DNA from: Sphingomonadales bacterium
GTDB lineage: Bacteria; Pseudomonadota; Alphaproteobacteria; SMXS01
DNA: 64,000 nt
Direction: 5' to 3'
NCBI GenBank assembly: GCA_022844405.1
Contig: JALHLV010000002.1
Coordinates: forward strand, 1 to 64,000
Shown: positions 39,819 through 49,236 of the stretch, piece after piece
How the letters are laid out: the number at the start of each line of letters is the position of its first letter
How positions within the stretch are numbered: the first letter of the stretch is position 1
The notes under the pieces: generated by a model
Databases searched by the model: none
Told to the model about the DNA's origin: nothing
The model's input: only the letters and a program-made list of their open reading frames with translations
Position numbers and translations under genes: made by a program

Positions 39819-42268
39819 TCGGCGGCCTCCCGGAACGAGACATGCCGCATGGGCGCGAACTCGTGGGCGTCCTTGCCATCGACCCGTTCGGCCCACGGAT
39901 CGGTCTGGCTGAACTGCTGCGAGTAGACGAAGCGCTCGTAGAGCGCCGCGCGGTTCTCGTCGTCGACGACCACGGCCTCCCTGATGGACTCGATTCCCAC
40001 TCGCTTGGCCCACTTGTAGATGCGCTCCAGATAGTGCCCCTGCTCGCGGTAGAGCTGGGTCAGCGCCACGATGGTCTCCAGCGCCAGGTCCTCGGTCGGC
40101 ACATGGCACAGCACCTCGGTGCCCTTGATGTCGAGGCCCGCGGCGCCGGCGAAATGGATTTCGTAGCCGCTGTCGACGCAGATCACGCCGACGTCCTTGC
40201 AGGTGGCCTCGGCGCAGTTGCGCGGACAGCCGGACACGGCCATCTTCACCTTGGCCGGCGTCCACGATCCCCACATGAACTTCTCGATCCGGATGCCCAG
40301 CCCGGTCGAATCCTGGGTGCCGAAGCGGCACCAGTCAGTGCCGACGCAGGTCTTCACCGTGCGCAGCGCCTTGCCATAGGCGTGGCCCGAGACCATGCCC
40401 GCCGCGTTGAGATCGGACCACACGCCCGGCAGGTCCTCCTTCTTCACGCCCAGCATGTCGATGCGCTGGCCGCCGGTGCACTTCACCGCCGGGATGTCGT
40501 ACTTGTCGACCACGTCGGCGATGGCGCGCAGTTCCCTGGCGCTGGTCATGCCGCCCCACATGCGCGGCACCACCGAATAGGTGCCGTCCTTCTGGATGTT
40601 GGCGTGGACGCGCTCGTTGATGAAGCGCGACTGGTAGTCGTCCACATACTCGCCCGGCCAGTTGGACAGCAGGTAGTAGTTCAGCGCCGGCTTGCATTTG
40701 GCGCAGCCGCCGGAGCTCTTCCACTCCAGCGCCTGCATGACGTCGGGGACGGTCTTCAGCGCCTTGGCGACGATCAGCCGGCGCACGTCGGCATGGCTGA
40801 GGTCGGTGCAGGTGCAAAGCGGCTTCACCGCCGCCGGGTTGTAGCCGTCGCCCAGGGTCAGCGTCAGCAGCTGCTCGACCAGGCCGGTGCAGCTGCCGCA
40901 CGACGCCGACGCCTTGGTATGGGCGCGCACGTCGTCGAGCGAGGTGAGCCCGCCGTCCTGGATGGCGCCGACAATCTTGCCCTTGCAGACGCCGTTGCAG
41001 CCGCAGATTTCCGCGGTGTCGGGAAGCGCCGAGACGGCGGCGCCGGAATCGGCCTTGCCGCCGCCGACGAACGCCGGCCCGAAGATCAGGTTCTCGCGGA
41101 TGTCGGAAACGTCGGTGCCCTCGCGGATCATCTGGAAGAACCAGGGGCCGTCGCCGGTATCGCCGTAGAGCACCGCGCCCAGCATCCGGTTGCCCTGCAG
41201 CACAAGCCGCTTGTAGACACCGGCGCGCGCGTCGCGCAGCACGACCTCGTCCCTGCCTTCGCCCTCGGCGAAGTCGCCTGCCGAAAACAGGTTGATGCCG
41301 GTGACCTTCAGCTTGGTGGCCAGCGCGCTGTCGACGAACGCCGCCTCCCTGCCCGACAGGCCCATGGCGATCACGCCCGCCATCTCGTAGAGCGGCGCCA
41401 CCAGGCCGTAGACGCTGCCGTTGAACTCGACGCATTCGCCGACCGCGTAGATATCCGGGTCCGAGGTCCGCATGGACGGGTCGACCAGGATGCCTCGGCC
41501 CACCTCGAGGCCCGCTTCCCTGGCCAGCGCCGCGTTGGGACGGATGCCGACGGCCATGACCACCAGCTTGGCGGGGATGACGCGGCCGTCCTTCAGCCGG
41601 ACGCCCTCCACATAGGCCTCGCCGATGATCTCCTCGGTGTTGGCCTCGGTGATGACGGTAATGCCGCGCGATTCCAGCTCGCGCTTCAGCATGTGGCCGG
41701 CGGTCGGATCGAGCTGGCGCTCCATCAGCGTCGGCATCAGATGCAGCACGGTCACGTTCATGCCGCGTTCCTTCAGGCCCGCGGCGGCTTCCAGGCCGAG
41801 CAGGCCGCCGCCGATCACCACCGCCGCGCCGCCCGACTGGGCCGCCACCATCATGGCGCTGACGTCGTCCATGTCGCGGTAGGTCAGCACGCCGGGCAGC
41901 TTGTGGCCGGGCACCGGAATGATTACCGGCGACGAGCCGGTCGCGATCAGCAGCTTGTCGTAGGGCGCGACGATGCCGCGCTCGGAGGTGACCGTCTTCG
42001 CCGCGCGGTCGATGGCGACGACCTTGTGGCCCTTCAGCAGGGTCACGCCGTTGCGCTCGTACCACCCGTCGCCGTGGATGACGATGTCCTCGAACGACTT
42101 CTCGCCCGACAGCACCGGCGACAGCAGGATGCGGTCGTAGTTGGTGCGCGTCTCGGCATTGAAGATGGTGACGTCGAAGGCGTCGGGGGCCGCCTCGAAC
42201 AGCTTTTCCAGCGCCCGTCCGGGCGCCATGCCGTTGCCGATCACAACCAGTTTCTGCTTAGCGGGCAT
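39815..42268 (-). CDS. nirB: Nitrite reductase [NAD(P)H], large subunit
   Basis: The 817-residue siroheme enzyme reduces nitrite to ammonium in the cytoplasm. Order: FAD domain (KLVVIGNGMAPGRALEKL, YDKLLIATGSSP), NAD site (AVVIGGGLLGLEAAAGL), the BFD-like 2Fe-2S domain (EICGCNGVCKGKI and ASASCGSCTGLVEQ), then the ferredoxin-like and siroheme/4Fe-4S part (KTCVGTDWCRFGTQDS, MAVSGCPRNCAEATCKDVGV). The ATG at 42268 follows AGGAAG. No nitrate reductase, transporter or siroheme synthase gene is in the window. A structured leader lies upstream. Confidence 0.97.
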   Translation of the reverse strand: MPAKQKLVVIGNGMAPGRALEKLFEAAPDAFDVTIFNAETRTNYDRILLSPVLSGEKSFEDIVIHGDGWYERNGVTLLKGHKVVAIDRAAKTVTSERGIVAPYDKLLIATGSSPVIIPVPGHKLPGVLTYRDMDDVSAMMVAAQSGGAAVVIGGGLLGLEAAAGLKERGMNVTVLHLMPTLMERQLDPTAGHMLKRELESRGITVITEANTEEIIGEAYVEGVRLKDGRVIPAKLVVMAVGIRPNAALAREAGLEVGRGILVDPSMRTSDPDIYAVGECVEFNGSVYGLVAPLYEMAGVIAMGLSGREAAFVDSALATKLKVTGINLFSAGDFAEGEGRDEVVLRDARAGVYKRLVLQGNRMLGAVLYGDTGDGPWFFQMIREGTDVSDIRENLIFGPAFVGGGKADSGAAVSALPDTAEICGCNGVCKGKIVGAIQDGGLTSLDDVRAHTKASASCGSCTGLVEQLLTLTLGDGYNPAAVKPLCTCTDLSHADVRRLIVAKALKTVPDVMQALEWKSSGGCAKCKPALNYYLLSNWPGEYVDDYQSRFINERVHANIQKDGTYSVVPRMWGGMTSARELRAIADVVDKYDIPAVKCTGGQRIDMLGVKKEDLPGVWSDLNAAGMVSGHAYGKALRTVKTCVGTDWCRFGTQDSTGLGIRIEKFMWGSWTPAKVKMAVSGCPRNCAEATCKDVGVICVDSGYEIHFAGAAGLDIKGTEVLCHVPTEDLALETIVALTQLYREQGHYLERIYKWAKRVGIESIREAVVVDDENRAALYERFVYSQQFSQTDPWAERVDGKDAHEFAPMRHVSFREAAE

Positions 42269-42392
42269 TTTTCTTCCTGTCGTCACGTAAGGGTGACAGC
42301 CGCGCGAGCGGCTCATGCAGTTCGGGTTCGGGGGTTATGCGCCAACGTTGCCGCGTTGCAACCGGAAGGCCTGCACGATACCGAGCAAGGGC

Positions 42393-42460
42393 CGTGCCAG
42401 AGCGCGCGGGGTTTTCCAACCCCTTGGGTTCCCTCGTGGAACCGGACTGCGCCTGGCACG
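42393..42460 (-). promoter_or_regulatory. Structured nirBD leader: stem enclosing two hairpins
   Basis: On the minus-strand transcript an 8-bp stem (CGUGCCAG with CUGGCACG) encloses two hairpins: GGUUCC-ACGAG-GGAACC and GGGGUU-GGAA-AACCCC. This is a three-way-junction shape of 68 nt ending about 125 bases before nirB. Both inner stems are perfect. In other proteobacteria nitrite-assimilation leaders with two hairpins bind the NasT antiterminator; the loops here are five and four bases, not the usual hexaloops. It is therefore called only as a candidate cis-RNA. Confidence 0.5.
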
Positions 42461-42578
42461 CGAATCGTCTTGCCGTGCCTGTGCGGACATCATTAGTAGC
42501 AATATATGATCATTTTTTGAACAGGAAACTTTTGTGCCCTGTTTTTAGGCAGGAATGACGGTGCTCGGCCGAAACCTG

Positions 42579-43583
42579 TCAGCGTATGTCGAGCGTCAGC
42601 GTATCGTGACCTTCCTCGACGGCCTCGGTCACCAGGTCGTCGATGACGAACCGGCCCCGCTTCTCCAGCCCGTCCGGCCACTTCGCCACGTAGTAATAGG
42701 TGCCCTCGCCCATGGTCTGCGGCTGCGTCACGGTCTCCCACCAGCGGCACTGCTCGGGCGACCAGGGATCTTCGGCCCGCTGGCCGCAGACCGTGAAATA
42801 GAACGCCGGCAGGATGCGCAGGCTTTCGTAAGGCGGATCGGTGACCAGCGTGACCGGCCGTTCCTCGACAGTGCATCCGGCGGACAGATCGAGGACGACG
42901 AGGATATCCCTGGTCGCGCCGCTCCCGTGTAGCTCGAACAGTTGACGGTTGAGGGCGGCGATCGATTCCCGGTCGCCCTCCACGTCGCGGAAATCGGCGG
43001 GCAGTGCCAGGGGCTTCAGCGTCTCGCGCTCCAGCGCCGCGTCGAAGCGCGCCTGGTCCAGATATTGTTGCGCCGAGCCTTCGTCATAATCGTTGGGCAC
43101 GCCGACCGCCGCGCCCACGTCGGCGCCGCAGCTCTCGACCACCAGCACCTTCACCTTGCCTTTCGCGCGGATCGCCTCGCGGATGTCGGCAGGCACCTGC
43201 TGCTCGACGAGCTGGAGGCTGGACTGCGCCAGTTCGGCGGCGGCGGTGGCGGCGGTCGGCCTCAGATAATCCGGCAGCAACGCGACCGGCTTCGCCAGCA
43301 GCGTGTCCGCGTCCGCCGGGGCGAACCGGGCCAGCGCCTGCTGATCCGCGTCGCCATCATTGGTCACCTCATGCTTCATCAACGCGACCAGCGCGGCATC
43401 TTCGTCGAGCCCGGCGAGGTCGACCGGCGGCGGTGGCGGCGCCTCCGCCTGCGGCGGCGCTTCCTTGACGTGCGGCGCGGATTTGGCCGGCGCCGGCGCG
43501 GGCGGCGGTTTCGGTGCCTCGCGATCGCAGCCCGCCAGGGCAGCGGCCAGCACCAGGATCAGCGCAAACCGGGCGCGTGGCAT
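42579..43583 (-). CDS. Proline-rich lipoprotein, unknown
   Basis: The 334-residue product has a lipobox at LAGC and a long Pro/Ala linker (about 22-55). The body contains LVVESCGADVGAAVG, DILVVLDLSAGCTVEERPVT, FYFTVCGQRAED and EQCRWWETVTQP, with several Cys that could form disulfides. It has no recognised family. About 310 bases separate it from nirB, so it is probably transcribed separately. Confidence 0.7.
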   Translation of the reverse strand: MPRARFALILVLAAALAGCDREAPKPPPAPAPAKSAPHVKEAPPQAEAPPPPPVDLAGLDEDAALVALMKHEVTNDGDADQQALARFAPADADTLLAKPVALLPDYLRPTAATAAAELAQSSLQLVEQQVPADIREAIRAKGKVKVLVVESCGADVGAAVGVPNDYDEGSAQQYLDQARFDAALERETLKPLALPADFRDVEGDRESIAALNRQLFELHGSGATRDILVVLDLSAGCTVEERPVTLVTDPPYESLRILPAFYFTVCGQRAEDPWSPEQCRWWETVTQPQTMGEGTYYYVAKWPDGLEKRGRFVIDDLVTEAVEEGHDTLTLDIR

Positions 43584-43816
43584 CGTCCCTCCGTGGACAG
43601 TGTTTTCGCCAGCCTAGAGCATCGGCAGGCCGGACGGAATCCCGTTGCCACGTCTGCGGTATCGACCAAAGCCCGCTCGGATACCATTCCCTCGGGAAGG
43701 ACGCAGAGGAAGTCCGTCCGCATGAGCCGTGGGTGGAGGGCGATCTTCACTGAACGCGCTTACCTCCGTCACGGCAACCGGTTAGGCTGACGCCGCCATT
43801 TCCGGAGAACCGCTTC

Positions 43817-43999
43817 ATGCTCGACTTCCCCTATTCCGGCCTGCTCGGCGTCATCATCCTCGTGCTCGACATCTACGCCATCATCCGCGTGGCGCAGAGC
43901 GGCGCCGGCGCCCTGTCGAAGGCGATCTGGATCGTCATCATCCTGCTGCTGCCGGTGCTCGGCCTGATCCTCTGGTTGCTGTTCGGGCCGAAGAAGTAG
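43817..43999 (+). CDS. PLDc_N domain small membrane protein
   Basis: The 60-residue protein has two transmembrane helices, the second ending WIVIILLLPVLGLILWLLFG and PKK. The pattern of a helix, a short AxxxSKAIW linker, then LPxxGxxxWLxxG is the phospholipase D-nuclease N-terminal (PLDc_N) family. It occurs as short stand-alone proteins of unknown role. A CATGGGC/GCCCATG inverted repeat lies just downstream at 44028-44052. Confidence 0.85.
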   Translation: MLDFPYSGLLGVIILVLDIYAIIRVAQSGAGALSKAIWIVIILLLPVLGLILWLLFGPKK

Positions 44000-44093
44000 C
44001 ATGCCGTTCCAAGGATAGCCGCGGAACCATGGGCTGCTTGTGGCGGCCCATGCTCTCGACTACCGTTGAACCGGACCATTTCGGGAGAGCTGC

Positions 44094-44963
44094 ATGCGTT
44101 GGCGCGGCCGCCGCGAAAGCGGCAACATCGAGGACATGCGCGGCCAGGGCGGCATGGGCGGCTTCCGGCTGCCCGGCGGTGGCGGCGGCAAGCTGGGCAT
44201 CGTCGGCACCATCGTCGTCGTGCTGGCCGGCCTCTATTTCGGCGTCGACCCGTCGGTGTTCCTCGGCGGCGGCGCGCCGCAGGCGCCGACGCGGGCCGTC
44301 GATCCCGGGACCCCCGAAGCGCAGGAGAGCCGCGCCTTCGTCGCCACCGTCCTCGCCGACACGGAGGATACCTGGCATGCCCTCTTCGGGCAGATGGGCC
44401 GCAGCTACGAGGAGCCCAAGCTGGTGTTGTTCAGCGGCTCGGTGCAGTCGGCCTGCGGCTTCGCCCAGTCGGCCAGCGGACCCTTTTATTGCCCGGGCGA
44501 CCGCAAGGTGTACCTCGACACCAGCTTCTTTGACGAACTGAGCCGCCGCTTCGGCGCGCCCGGCGACTTCGCCCAGGCCTATGTGATCGCCCACGAGATC
44601 GGCCATCACGTGCAGACCCTGCTCGGCATCTCCCAGCAGGTCCATAGCTTGCGCGGCAAGATCAGCCAGACCGAGGACAACGCCATGTCGGTCAGGCTGG
44701 AGCTGCAGGCCGACTGCTTCGCCGGCGTCTGGGCCCATCACGCCCAGCGCAGCCGTGACATGCTGGAGGCGGGCGACGTGGAAGAAGCGCTGACCGCCGC
44801 GACCGCCATCGGCGACGACCGGTTGCAGCAGCAGTCGCAGGGCCATGTCGTCCCCGATGCGTTCACCCATGGCAGCTCGGCGCAGCGGGTCCGCTGGTTC
44901 CGGCAAGGCATGCAGACCGGCACGCTCGACGCCTGCGACACTTTCAACGCGCGGGACCTGTAG
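44094..44963 (+). CDS. Neutral zinc metallopeptidase (YpfJ family)
   Basis: The 289-residue protein has a short basic Gly-rich N-terminus, a transmembrane helix (GIVGTIVVVLAGLYFGVD) and a periplasmic peptidase domain. The zinc motif HEIGH occurs in YVIAHEIGHHVQTLLG near 180; RLELQADCFAGVWAHHA downstream supplies the third ligand Glu (ELQAD). FYCPGDRKVYLDTSFFDEL is family-typical. YpfJ proteins have no settled substrate. The ATG at 44094 is preceded by GGGAGAGC. Confidence 0.9.
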   Translation: MRWRGRRESGNIEDMRGQGGMGGFRLPGGGGGKLGIVGTIVVVLAGLYFGVDPSVFLGGGAPQAPTRAVDPGTPEAQESRAFVATVLADTEDTWHALFGQMGRSYEEPKLVLFSGSVQSACGFAQSASGPFYCPGDRKVYLDTSFFDELSRRFGAPGDFAQAYVIAHEIGHHVQTLLGISQQVHSLRGKISQTEDNAMSVRLELQADCFAGVWAHHAQRSRDMLEAGDVEEALTAATAIGDDRLQQQSQGHVVPDAFTHGSSAQRVRWFRQGMQTGTLDACDTFNARDL

Positions 44964-45080
44964 GCGCAAACGGAACACCGGCCAGGTCCCGGGCGTTGCG
45001 GGCGCGGCGGCCGGATAGTTGCGGGCGGCTGCCGTCCGTGCTGCTATTGTGCGGTTCCTCGAAACCGGTCACGAACCCCG

Positions 45081-46181
45081 ATGACGCCAACGTCGCCCCC
45101 GACCGAAAAGCTGCAGCGCTGGGCGCATGTCTCGCTCATCGGGCTGTTCATCTGCGCGGTAATCGCCGGCCTCTACGTCGCGGCCGATGTGTTCATCCCG
45201 CTGGTCGGCGCGATCCTGATGGGGTTCACCTTCGGGCCGCTGATCCGTCCGCTGGCGCGGCGCGGCGTGCCGTCGCCGCTGCTCGCCGCCGTCGTCCTCG
45301 CGGCGCTGGTCGGCGTCGCCGCGCTGGCGGTGACCGCTGTCGCCAAGCCGGCCGCGGACTGGATCGAGCGGGCGCCCAAGATCGCCAAGCAGCTCGACCG
45401 GAAGTTCCGGCCGGTGCGCGAGTCCGTCGCCACGGTGCAGAAAGCATCGACCGACGTCATGAACCTGACCAACACCGACCGGAAGAAACGGACGACCACC
45501 ATCGTCGCCGCCTCGCCGTCGATCATGGAACGCATGGTCGGCGGCATCCAGCACATCGGCATCAATCTCGCGATGATGCTGGTGTTGCTGTATTTCCTGC
45601 TGGCCGCCGGCGACATGTTCAAGGAAAAGACCGTGCGGCTGATGCCCACCTTCCACGACAAGCGCGCCGTGGTTTCGATCATCAACAACATCGAACGGGA
45701 GGTGTCGGCTTACCTGATCACCATCCTGCTGATCAACCTGGCGCTGGGCGCCGTCATCGGCGGCGGCCTCTATGCCATCGGCCTGAACAACGCCCTGTTC
45801 TGGGGCATCCTGGCAGCGGTGCTGAACTTCATTCCCTATATCGGCTATCTGGTCGGCGTCAGCCTGGTGACGGTGGCCGCGCTGCTGCAGTTCCCCGGCA
45901 TCGGCGACGCGCTGCTGGCACCCGCCATCTACACCGTCGCCCACGTGCTGGAAGCCAGCTTCATCACCCCCAGCCTGCTGGGCCGCCGCTTCACCCTCAA
46001 CCCGGTCATCGTGTTCCTGTCGGTGGTGATCTGGACCTGGCTGTGGGGCATTCCCGGCGCGCTGATGGCGGTGCCGATCACGGTGGTGATGAACGTCATC
46101 TTCAGCCACATCCCGTCGCTCCGGCCGCTCAACGAATACCTCAGCGGCCGTGTACGGACCCGCGAGGCGGTGATAACCTGA
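45081..46181 (+). CDS. AI-2E family transporter (permease)
   Basis: The 366-residue protein has about eight helices in the PerM/AI-2E pattern: VAADVFIPLVGAILMGFTFG and PLIRPLARRGVP at the start, a soluble loop (about 95-150), then FWGILAAVLNFIPYIGYLVG and a terminal LWGIPGALMAVPITVVMNVI. Members are ion-coupled exporters or antiporters of uncertain substrate. The gene lies 117 bases after the metallopeptidase on the same strand. Confidence 0.9.
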   Translation: MTPTSPPTEKLQRWAHVSLIGLFICAVIAGLYVAADVFIPLVGAILMGFTFGPLIRPLARRGVPSPLLAAVVLAALVGVAALAVTAVAKPAADWIERAPKIAKQLDRKFRPVRESVATVQKASTDVMNLTNTDRKKRTTTIVAASPSIMERMVGGIQHIGINLAMMLVLLYFLLAAGDMFKEKTVRLMPTFHDKRAVVSIINNIEREVSAYLITILLINLALGAVIGGGLYAIGLNNALFWGILAAVLNFIPYIGYLVGVSLVTVAALLQFPGIGDALLAPAIYTVAHVLEASFITPSLLGRRFTLNPVIVFLSVVIWTWLWGIPGALMAVPITVVMNVIFSHIPSLRPLNEYLSGRVRTREAVIT

Positions 46182-46227
46182 CTCGGGCCGGGCGTTGGCC
46201 CCGGCCGCCGGTTCGAAGGGGGTTGGC

Positions 46228-47031
46228 GTGCATCGACCGGTTCGCCGCGCGGTATTGGCGCTTCTGCTCATCGGGGCCGGTCCGGCCCGGGCGGAGACCT
46301 TCAACGTCGACGGCGCCAACCTCGATTTGCCCGCGCCCGGCGGGTTCTGCTTCGCGACCGGCGCCTTCGCCGACGACCCGCGCAATGCCGACATCGCCCG
46401 TCAGCAGCCGCCCGCCGACGCCGTCATCGCCATGGTCGAGCCCTGTGGCGAAGACACCGCCCCGGCCGCGGCCGTGACCTACGGCCGCTGGTTGCTGCAG
46501 CTCGAGAACGGCGTGCCGCGGCGTCTCGCGGCCGGCTCTTCCAGAGCGCTGGCGCTCGAGCAGTCCGTCGACGGAATGCCCGTGGTCACGCCCGGAATCG
46601 TGTTCCAGATGGGCTTCCTGTCGCCGAACCTCACCTCGGGCTTCATCGGCGGCGATGGCACCGCCAATTACCGGGCGCTGGCCTATCCGGTCTCGATGCC
46701 GTGGGGCGGCTCGCTGACCCGGGCGGGCATCGAGGGCGAAACCGTGCTGTTCGGCCGGCCGGTCGCCTTCCAGCTGTTCGACACCTACCGCGATCCGGAC
46801 ACCTATGCGCCGCTGGAGCGGCAGGTCAAAGCGGTCATGGCGGAAGCCGTCAGGCAGGATCCGGCGGGCGCCGCGCCGCGCGAACCGGCCGCGCCGAAGG
46901 CCGCCAGGCAAACCTACTCACCGCGCCTCGAACCCGCCGAAGTCGCCTGGCTGCTGGCGAAGGCGCTGGCGATCGCCGCCGCGGTTTTCGCGGCGTCTGT
47001 ATGTTTTTTCCGCGTGAAACCAAAGGTTTGA
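46228..47031 (+). CDS. Secreted/membrane-anchored protein with C-terminal helix, unknown
   Basis: The GTG at 46228 follows an AAGGGGG sequence and gives a 267-residue product with signal peptide VRRAVLALLLIGAGPARA. The body is beta-rich (FNVDGANLDLPAPGGFCFAT; GWxQLENG-like YGRWLLQLENG; FLSPNLTSGFIGGDGTANYR). Before the end there is a transmembrane helix (AWLLAKALAIAAAVFAASVC) and a short basic tail. It is likely an inner-membrane-anchored periplasmic protein. No family is recognised. It lies 46 bases after the AI-2E gene, so cotranscription is likely. Confidence 0.7.
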   Translation: MHRPVRRAVLALLLIGAGPARAETFNVDGANLDLPAPGGFCFATGAFADDPRNADIARQQPPADAVIAMVEPCGEDTAPAAAVTYGRWLLQLENGVPRRLAAGSSRALALEQSVDGMPVVTPGIVFQMGFLSPNLTSGFIGGDGTANYRALAYPVSMPWGGSLTRAGIEGETVLFGRPVAFQLFDTYRDPDTYAPLERQVKAVMAEAVRQDPAGAAPREPAAPKAARQTYSPRLEPAEVAWLLAKALAIAAAVFAASVCFFRVKPKV

Positions 47032-47174
47032 AAGTCGCTTGGCGTCCACCGCCGATCGCATCTTCACAGTCCTTAACCTTTTAATTTAGATAAAATTCAA
47101 AGTATATGTTGCTCCGGACTCCCGCGTGCCTCATAACCACTGTAGGTGCCGCAATGTGCGGAAAGGGGATCGAG

Positions 47175-47753
47175 GTGTCGACAGACGCTACGTCAGTACG
47201 CAACACGGTGCCCGATAGCCGGGGCTGGCGTTTCATGCCGGCCCAAGCCAGGGATGGACGGGTGAACAAGAAGCGTCTGGTTCCTTCGAACCGCGCCAAG
47301 CTCGACGAAAAGTCGCGGATCTTCGCCTACGAGTTCGGCGTCCTGCTCTGCGAACTGCTCCCGCGCTACCAATCGGCCTTCCAGTCCGATTTCTCCAAGG
47401 TACTGATCATCCACGCCATCGGCGTCGCCAGCGTCAGCAGGTTGATGTCGCGGCCGGAATCAACCGGCTACGAGACGCTCTCCGAAACCGTGCCGCCCGA
47501 GCTTCAGGTGCCGGTCAATGCCCTGTCGATTGCCGAATCCACCGGCATCCCGCGCGAGACGGTGCGCCGCAAGATCAAGGAGATGATCGCCGACGGCTTC
47601 CTGATGGAAGACGAAAGAGGCGGTTATCGGATGAAGCCGGGCACGCTCCAGACCGCCGAGGCGCTGGACGTCTATTATCAGCAGCTGCTGACCCTGACGA
47701 CGCTGGTCAATCGCTGCATCGAAGCCGGCATCATCAAGGTCGAGGACGCCTAG
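47175..47753 (+). CDS. Winged-helix transcriptional regulator
   Basis: The protein is about 192 residues if it starts at the GTG at 47175, which follows GGAAAGGGG. An N-terminal region rich in basic residues (VNKKRLVPSNRAKLDEKSRI) leads to a helical domain (FAYEFGVLLCELLPRYQSAF) and a C-terminal HTH: PVNALSIAESTGIPRETVRR and KIKEMIADGFLMEDERGGYR. It resembles Crp/GntR-like winged helices but not a named family. It lies convergent with the Rieske oxygenase gene, which it may control; this is inferred from adjacency. Confidence 0.65.
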   Translation: MSTDATSVRNTVPDSRGWRFMPAQARDGRVNKKRLVPSNRAKLDEKSRIFAYEFGVLLCELLPRYQSAFQSDFSKVLIIHAIGVASVSRLMSRPESTGYETLSETVPPELQVPVNALSIAESTGIPRETVRRKIKEMIADGFLMEDERGGYRMKPGTLQTAEALDVYYQQLLTLTTLVNRCIEAGIIKVEDA

Positions 47754-47850
47754 CGTTTTCAGGCAAGGCGGAACGCCTTGTCGCCCGAAAACCGCGGCGA
47801 ACAAACTGGAGCCGGTGCAGCCTTGGCTAAACCGGCTCCGAGCCCTCCCG

Positions 47851-49236
47851 TCAGTCCGCCAGGTACTTGTCCAGGGTCTGGTGCATGTGCCTGATCCGGA
47901 CTTCCTGGTAGTTGCCCAGGGTCGCCCGCTTCTTCTTCGCGGCGCCGAAGCCTTCCTGCTGCCAGCCCATGTTGCCGGTGTCCTGGTCGTAGATCACCGC
48001 CATGCTCGGATCGATCCCGGGCACGATCCCGTAGGATTCCTCGATCTTCACCCGGACCGGTTCGTAGGGATCGGGCCGCACGCCGTCCTTGGGCACCGGC
48101 GACAGCAGCAGCAGGTCGAACAGCGTCCTGGTGTGGTCCGTGCCCAGCGGCCGGAAGCGGTAGACGATCGGGAACGAGATCGCCAGGAAGAAGTGCGCGT
48201 TCGGGAAGGCGAAGTAGCCGAGCGTGTCGATCACCTCGGCGACGCTGAAATCCGACAGGTCGCGGCCGCACTGCTCGCCCACCAGATCCCGGAAATACTG
48301 CGCCATGATCGCCCGCGCACGGCCGCCGTCCGGCACGCGCAGCGCGCCGCCCAACTGCTCGCGGTCGCCCAGCACCATGCTGTCCAGGATCTCCTGCTGC
48401 GACACCTCGCGCTCCAGCAACGGGCTGGGCGAGCCGACCAGATTGTAGAGCCGGTCCACATGCTGGCCCAGGATGTCGTACTGGGTGTTGATGTCGCCGG
48501 ACGCCGGTAAGAGCTGCGGATGGGTCGCCAGCAGGTGATAGGCCTCGAGGAACGCCTCCTGAGCCACCTTCCAGTTGCAGGGCAGTTCCTTTTCCACATG
48601 CAGTGAGACGTAGCGGTCCTCGAATGCCGCCCGCCTGGCATCCTCGGGCAGCGGCGCCAGGTACTCCTCCAGCGGCATGGCGTTCTCGTCCATGTTGACG
48701 AACACGAAGCCGCCCCAGACGCCGACCCTGGCTTCCGGCAGGTTGAACTCTTCCTTGTTCACATGCGGGAAGTCCCACTCGCACAGCAGCCGCGTCAGCT
48801 CGCCGCTCAGGTTCCAAGTCCAGCCATGGAACGGGCAGCTGATCGACAGCGAGCTGCCCGCCGAGCCCGACGGCTTCAGCTTGGTGCCGCGGTGCAGGCA
48901 GGCGTTGTAATAGGCCTTGATGGTGTCGGGTGCCGTGCGCATGACGATCAACGAATGCAGCCCCACATCGTAGACGTAGTAGTCGCCCACTTCCGGAATG
49001 TGCTCCTCGCGGCAAGCCCACTGCCAGACCCGCGGCCACATGCGCTCCATCTCCCGGTCGAAGAACGCCTTCGAGGTATAGCGCTCGAACGGCAGGTCGT
49101 CGCTGCCGAGATACTGGTAGGCCTGCCTGCGGTAGACGGGCGGCGGATTGTCACCGTCGGCGTCGAGCACATCCTGGACACTGTCGCCCGGGCAACGCGC
49201 CTCGCCCGGCGCGAGGATCGAAAACGGCTTGTTCAA
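47851..49236 (-). CDS. Rieske non-heme iron oxygenase, alpha subunit
   Basis: The 461-residue protein has the Rieske site CLHRGTKL (Cys-x-His) and CPFHGWTWNLSGEL (Cys-x2-His) near 112-135. The catalytic domain has WKVAQEAFLEAYHLLATHPQ near 225, which contains the iron His pair and the bridging Asp/Glu region. Related enzymes hydroxylate or demethylate aromatic, terpenoid or steroid compounds. No ferredoxin, reductase or beta-subunit gene is adjacent. The promoter region 49237-49300 is AT-rich with a TATATATGG-like stretch. Confidence 0.92.
   Translation of the reverse strand: MNKPFSILAPGEARCPGDSVQDVLDADGDNPPPVYRRQAYQYLGSDDLPFERYTSKAFFDREMERMWPRVWQWACREEHIPEVGDYYVYDVGLHSLIVMRTAPDTIKAYYNACLHRGTKLKPSGSAGSSLSISCPFHGWTWNLSGELTRLLCEWDFPHVNKEEFNLPEARVGVWGGFVFVNMDENAMPLEEYLAPLPEDARRAAFEDRYVSLHVEKELPCNWKVAQEAFLEAYHLLATHPQLLPASGDINTQYDILGQHVDRLYNLVGSPSPLLEREVSQQEILDSMVLGDREQLGGALRVPDGGRARAIMAQYFRDLVGEQCGRDLSDFSVAEVIDTLGYFAFPNAHFFLAISFPIVYRFRPLGTDHTRTLFDLLLLSPVPKDGVRPDPYEPVRVKIEESYGIVPGIDPSMAVIYDQDTGNMGWQQEGFGAAKKKRATLGNYQEVRIRHMHQTLDKYLAD

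Noticed and set aside
39842-42496. Very long plus-strand open frame (884 codons) opposite nirB
   Set aside because: It is the antisense of nirB; the translation is low-complexity, rich in His, Arg, Gly and Ala, as produced by GC-rich codon bias, and has no motif.
44028-44052. CATGGGC/GCCCATG hairpin after the PLDc_N gene as a terminator
   Set aside because: The 7-bp stem has an 11-base loop and no T run on either strand, so termination is not supported.
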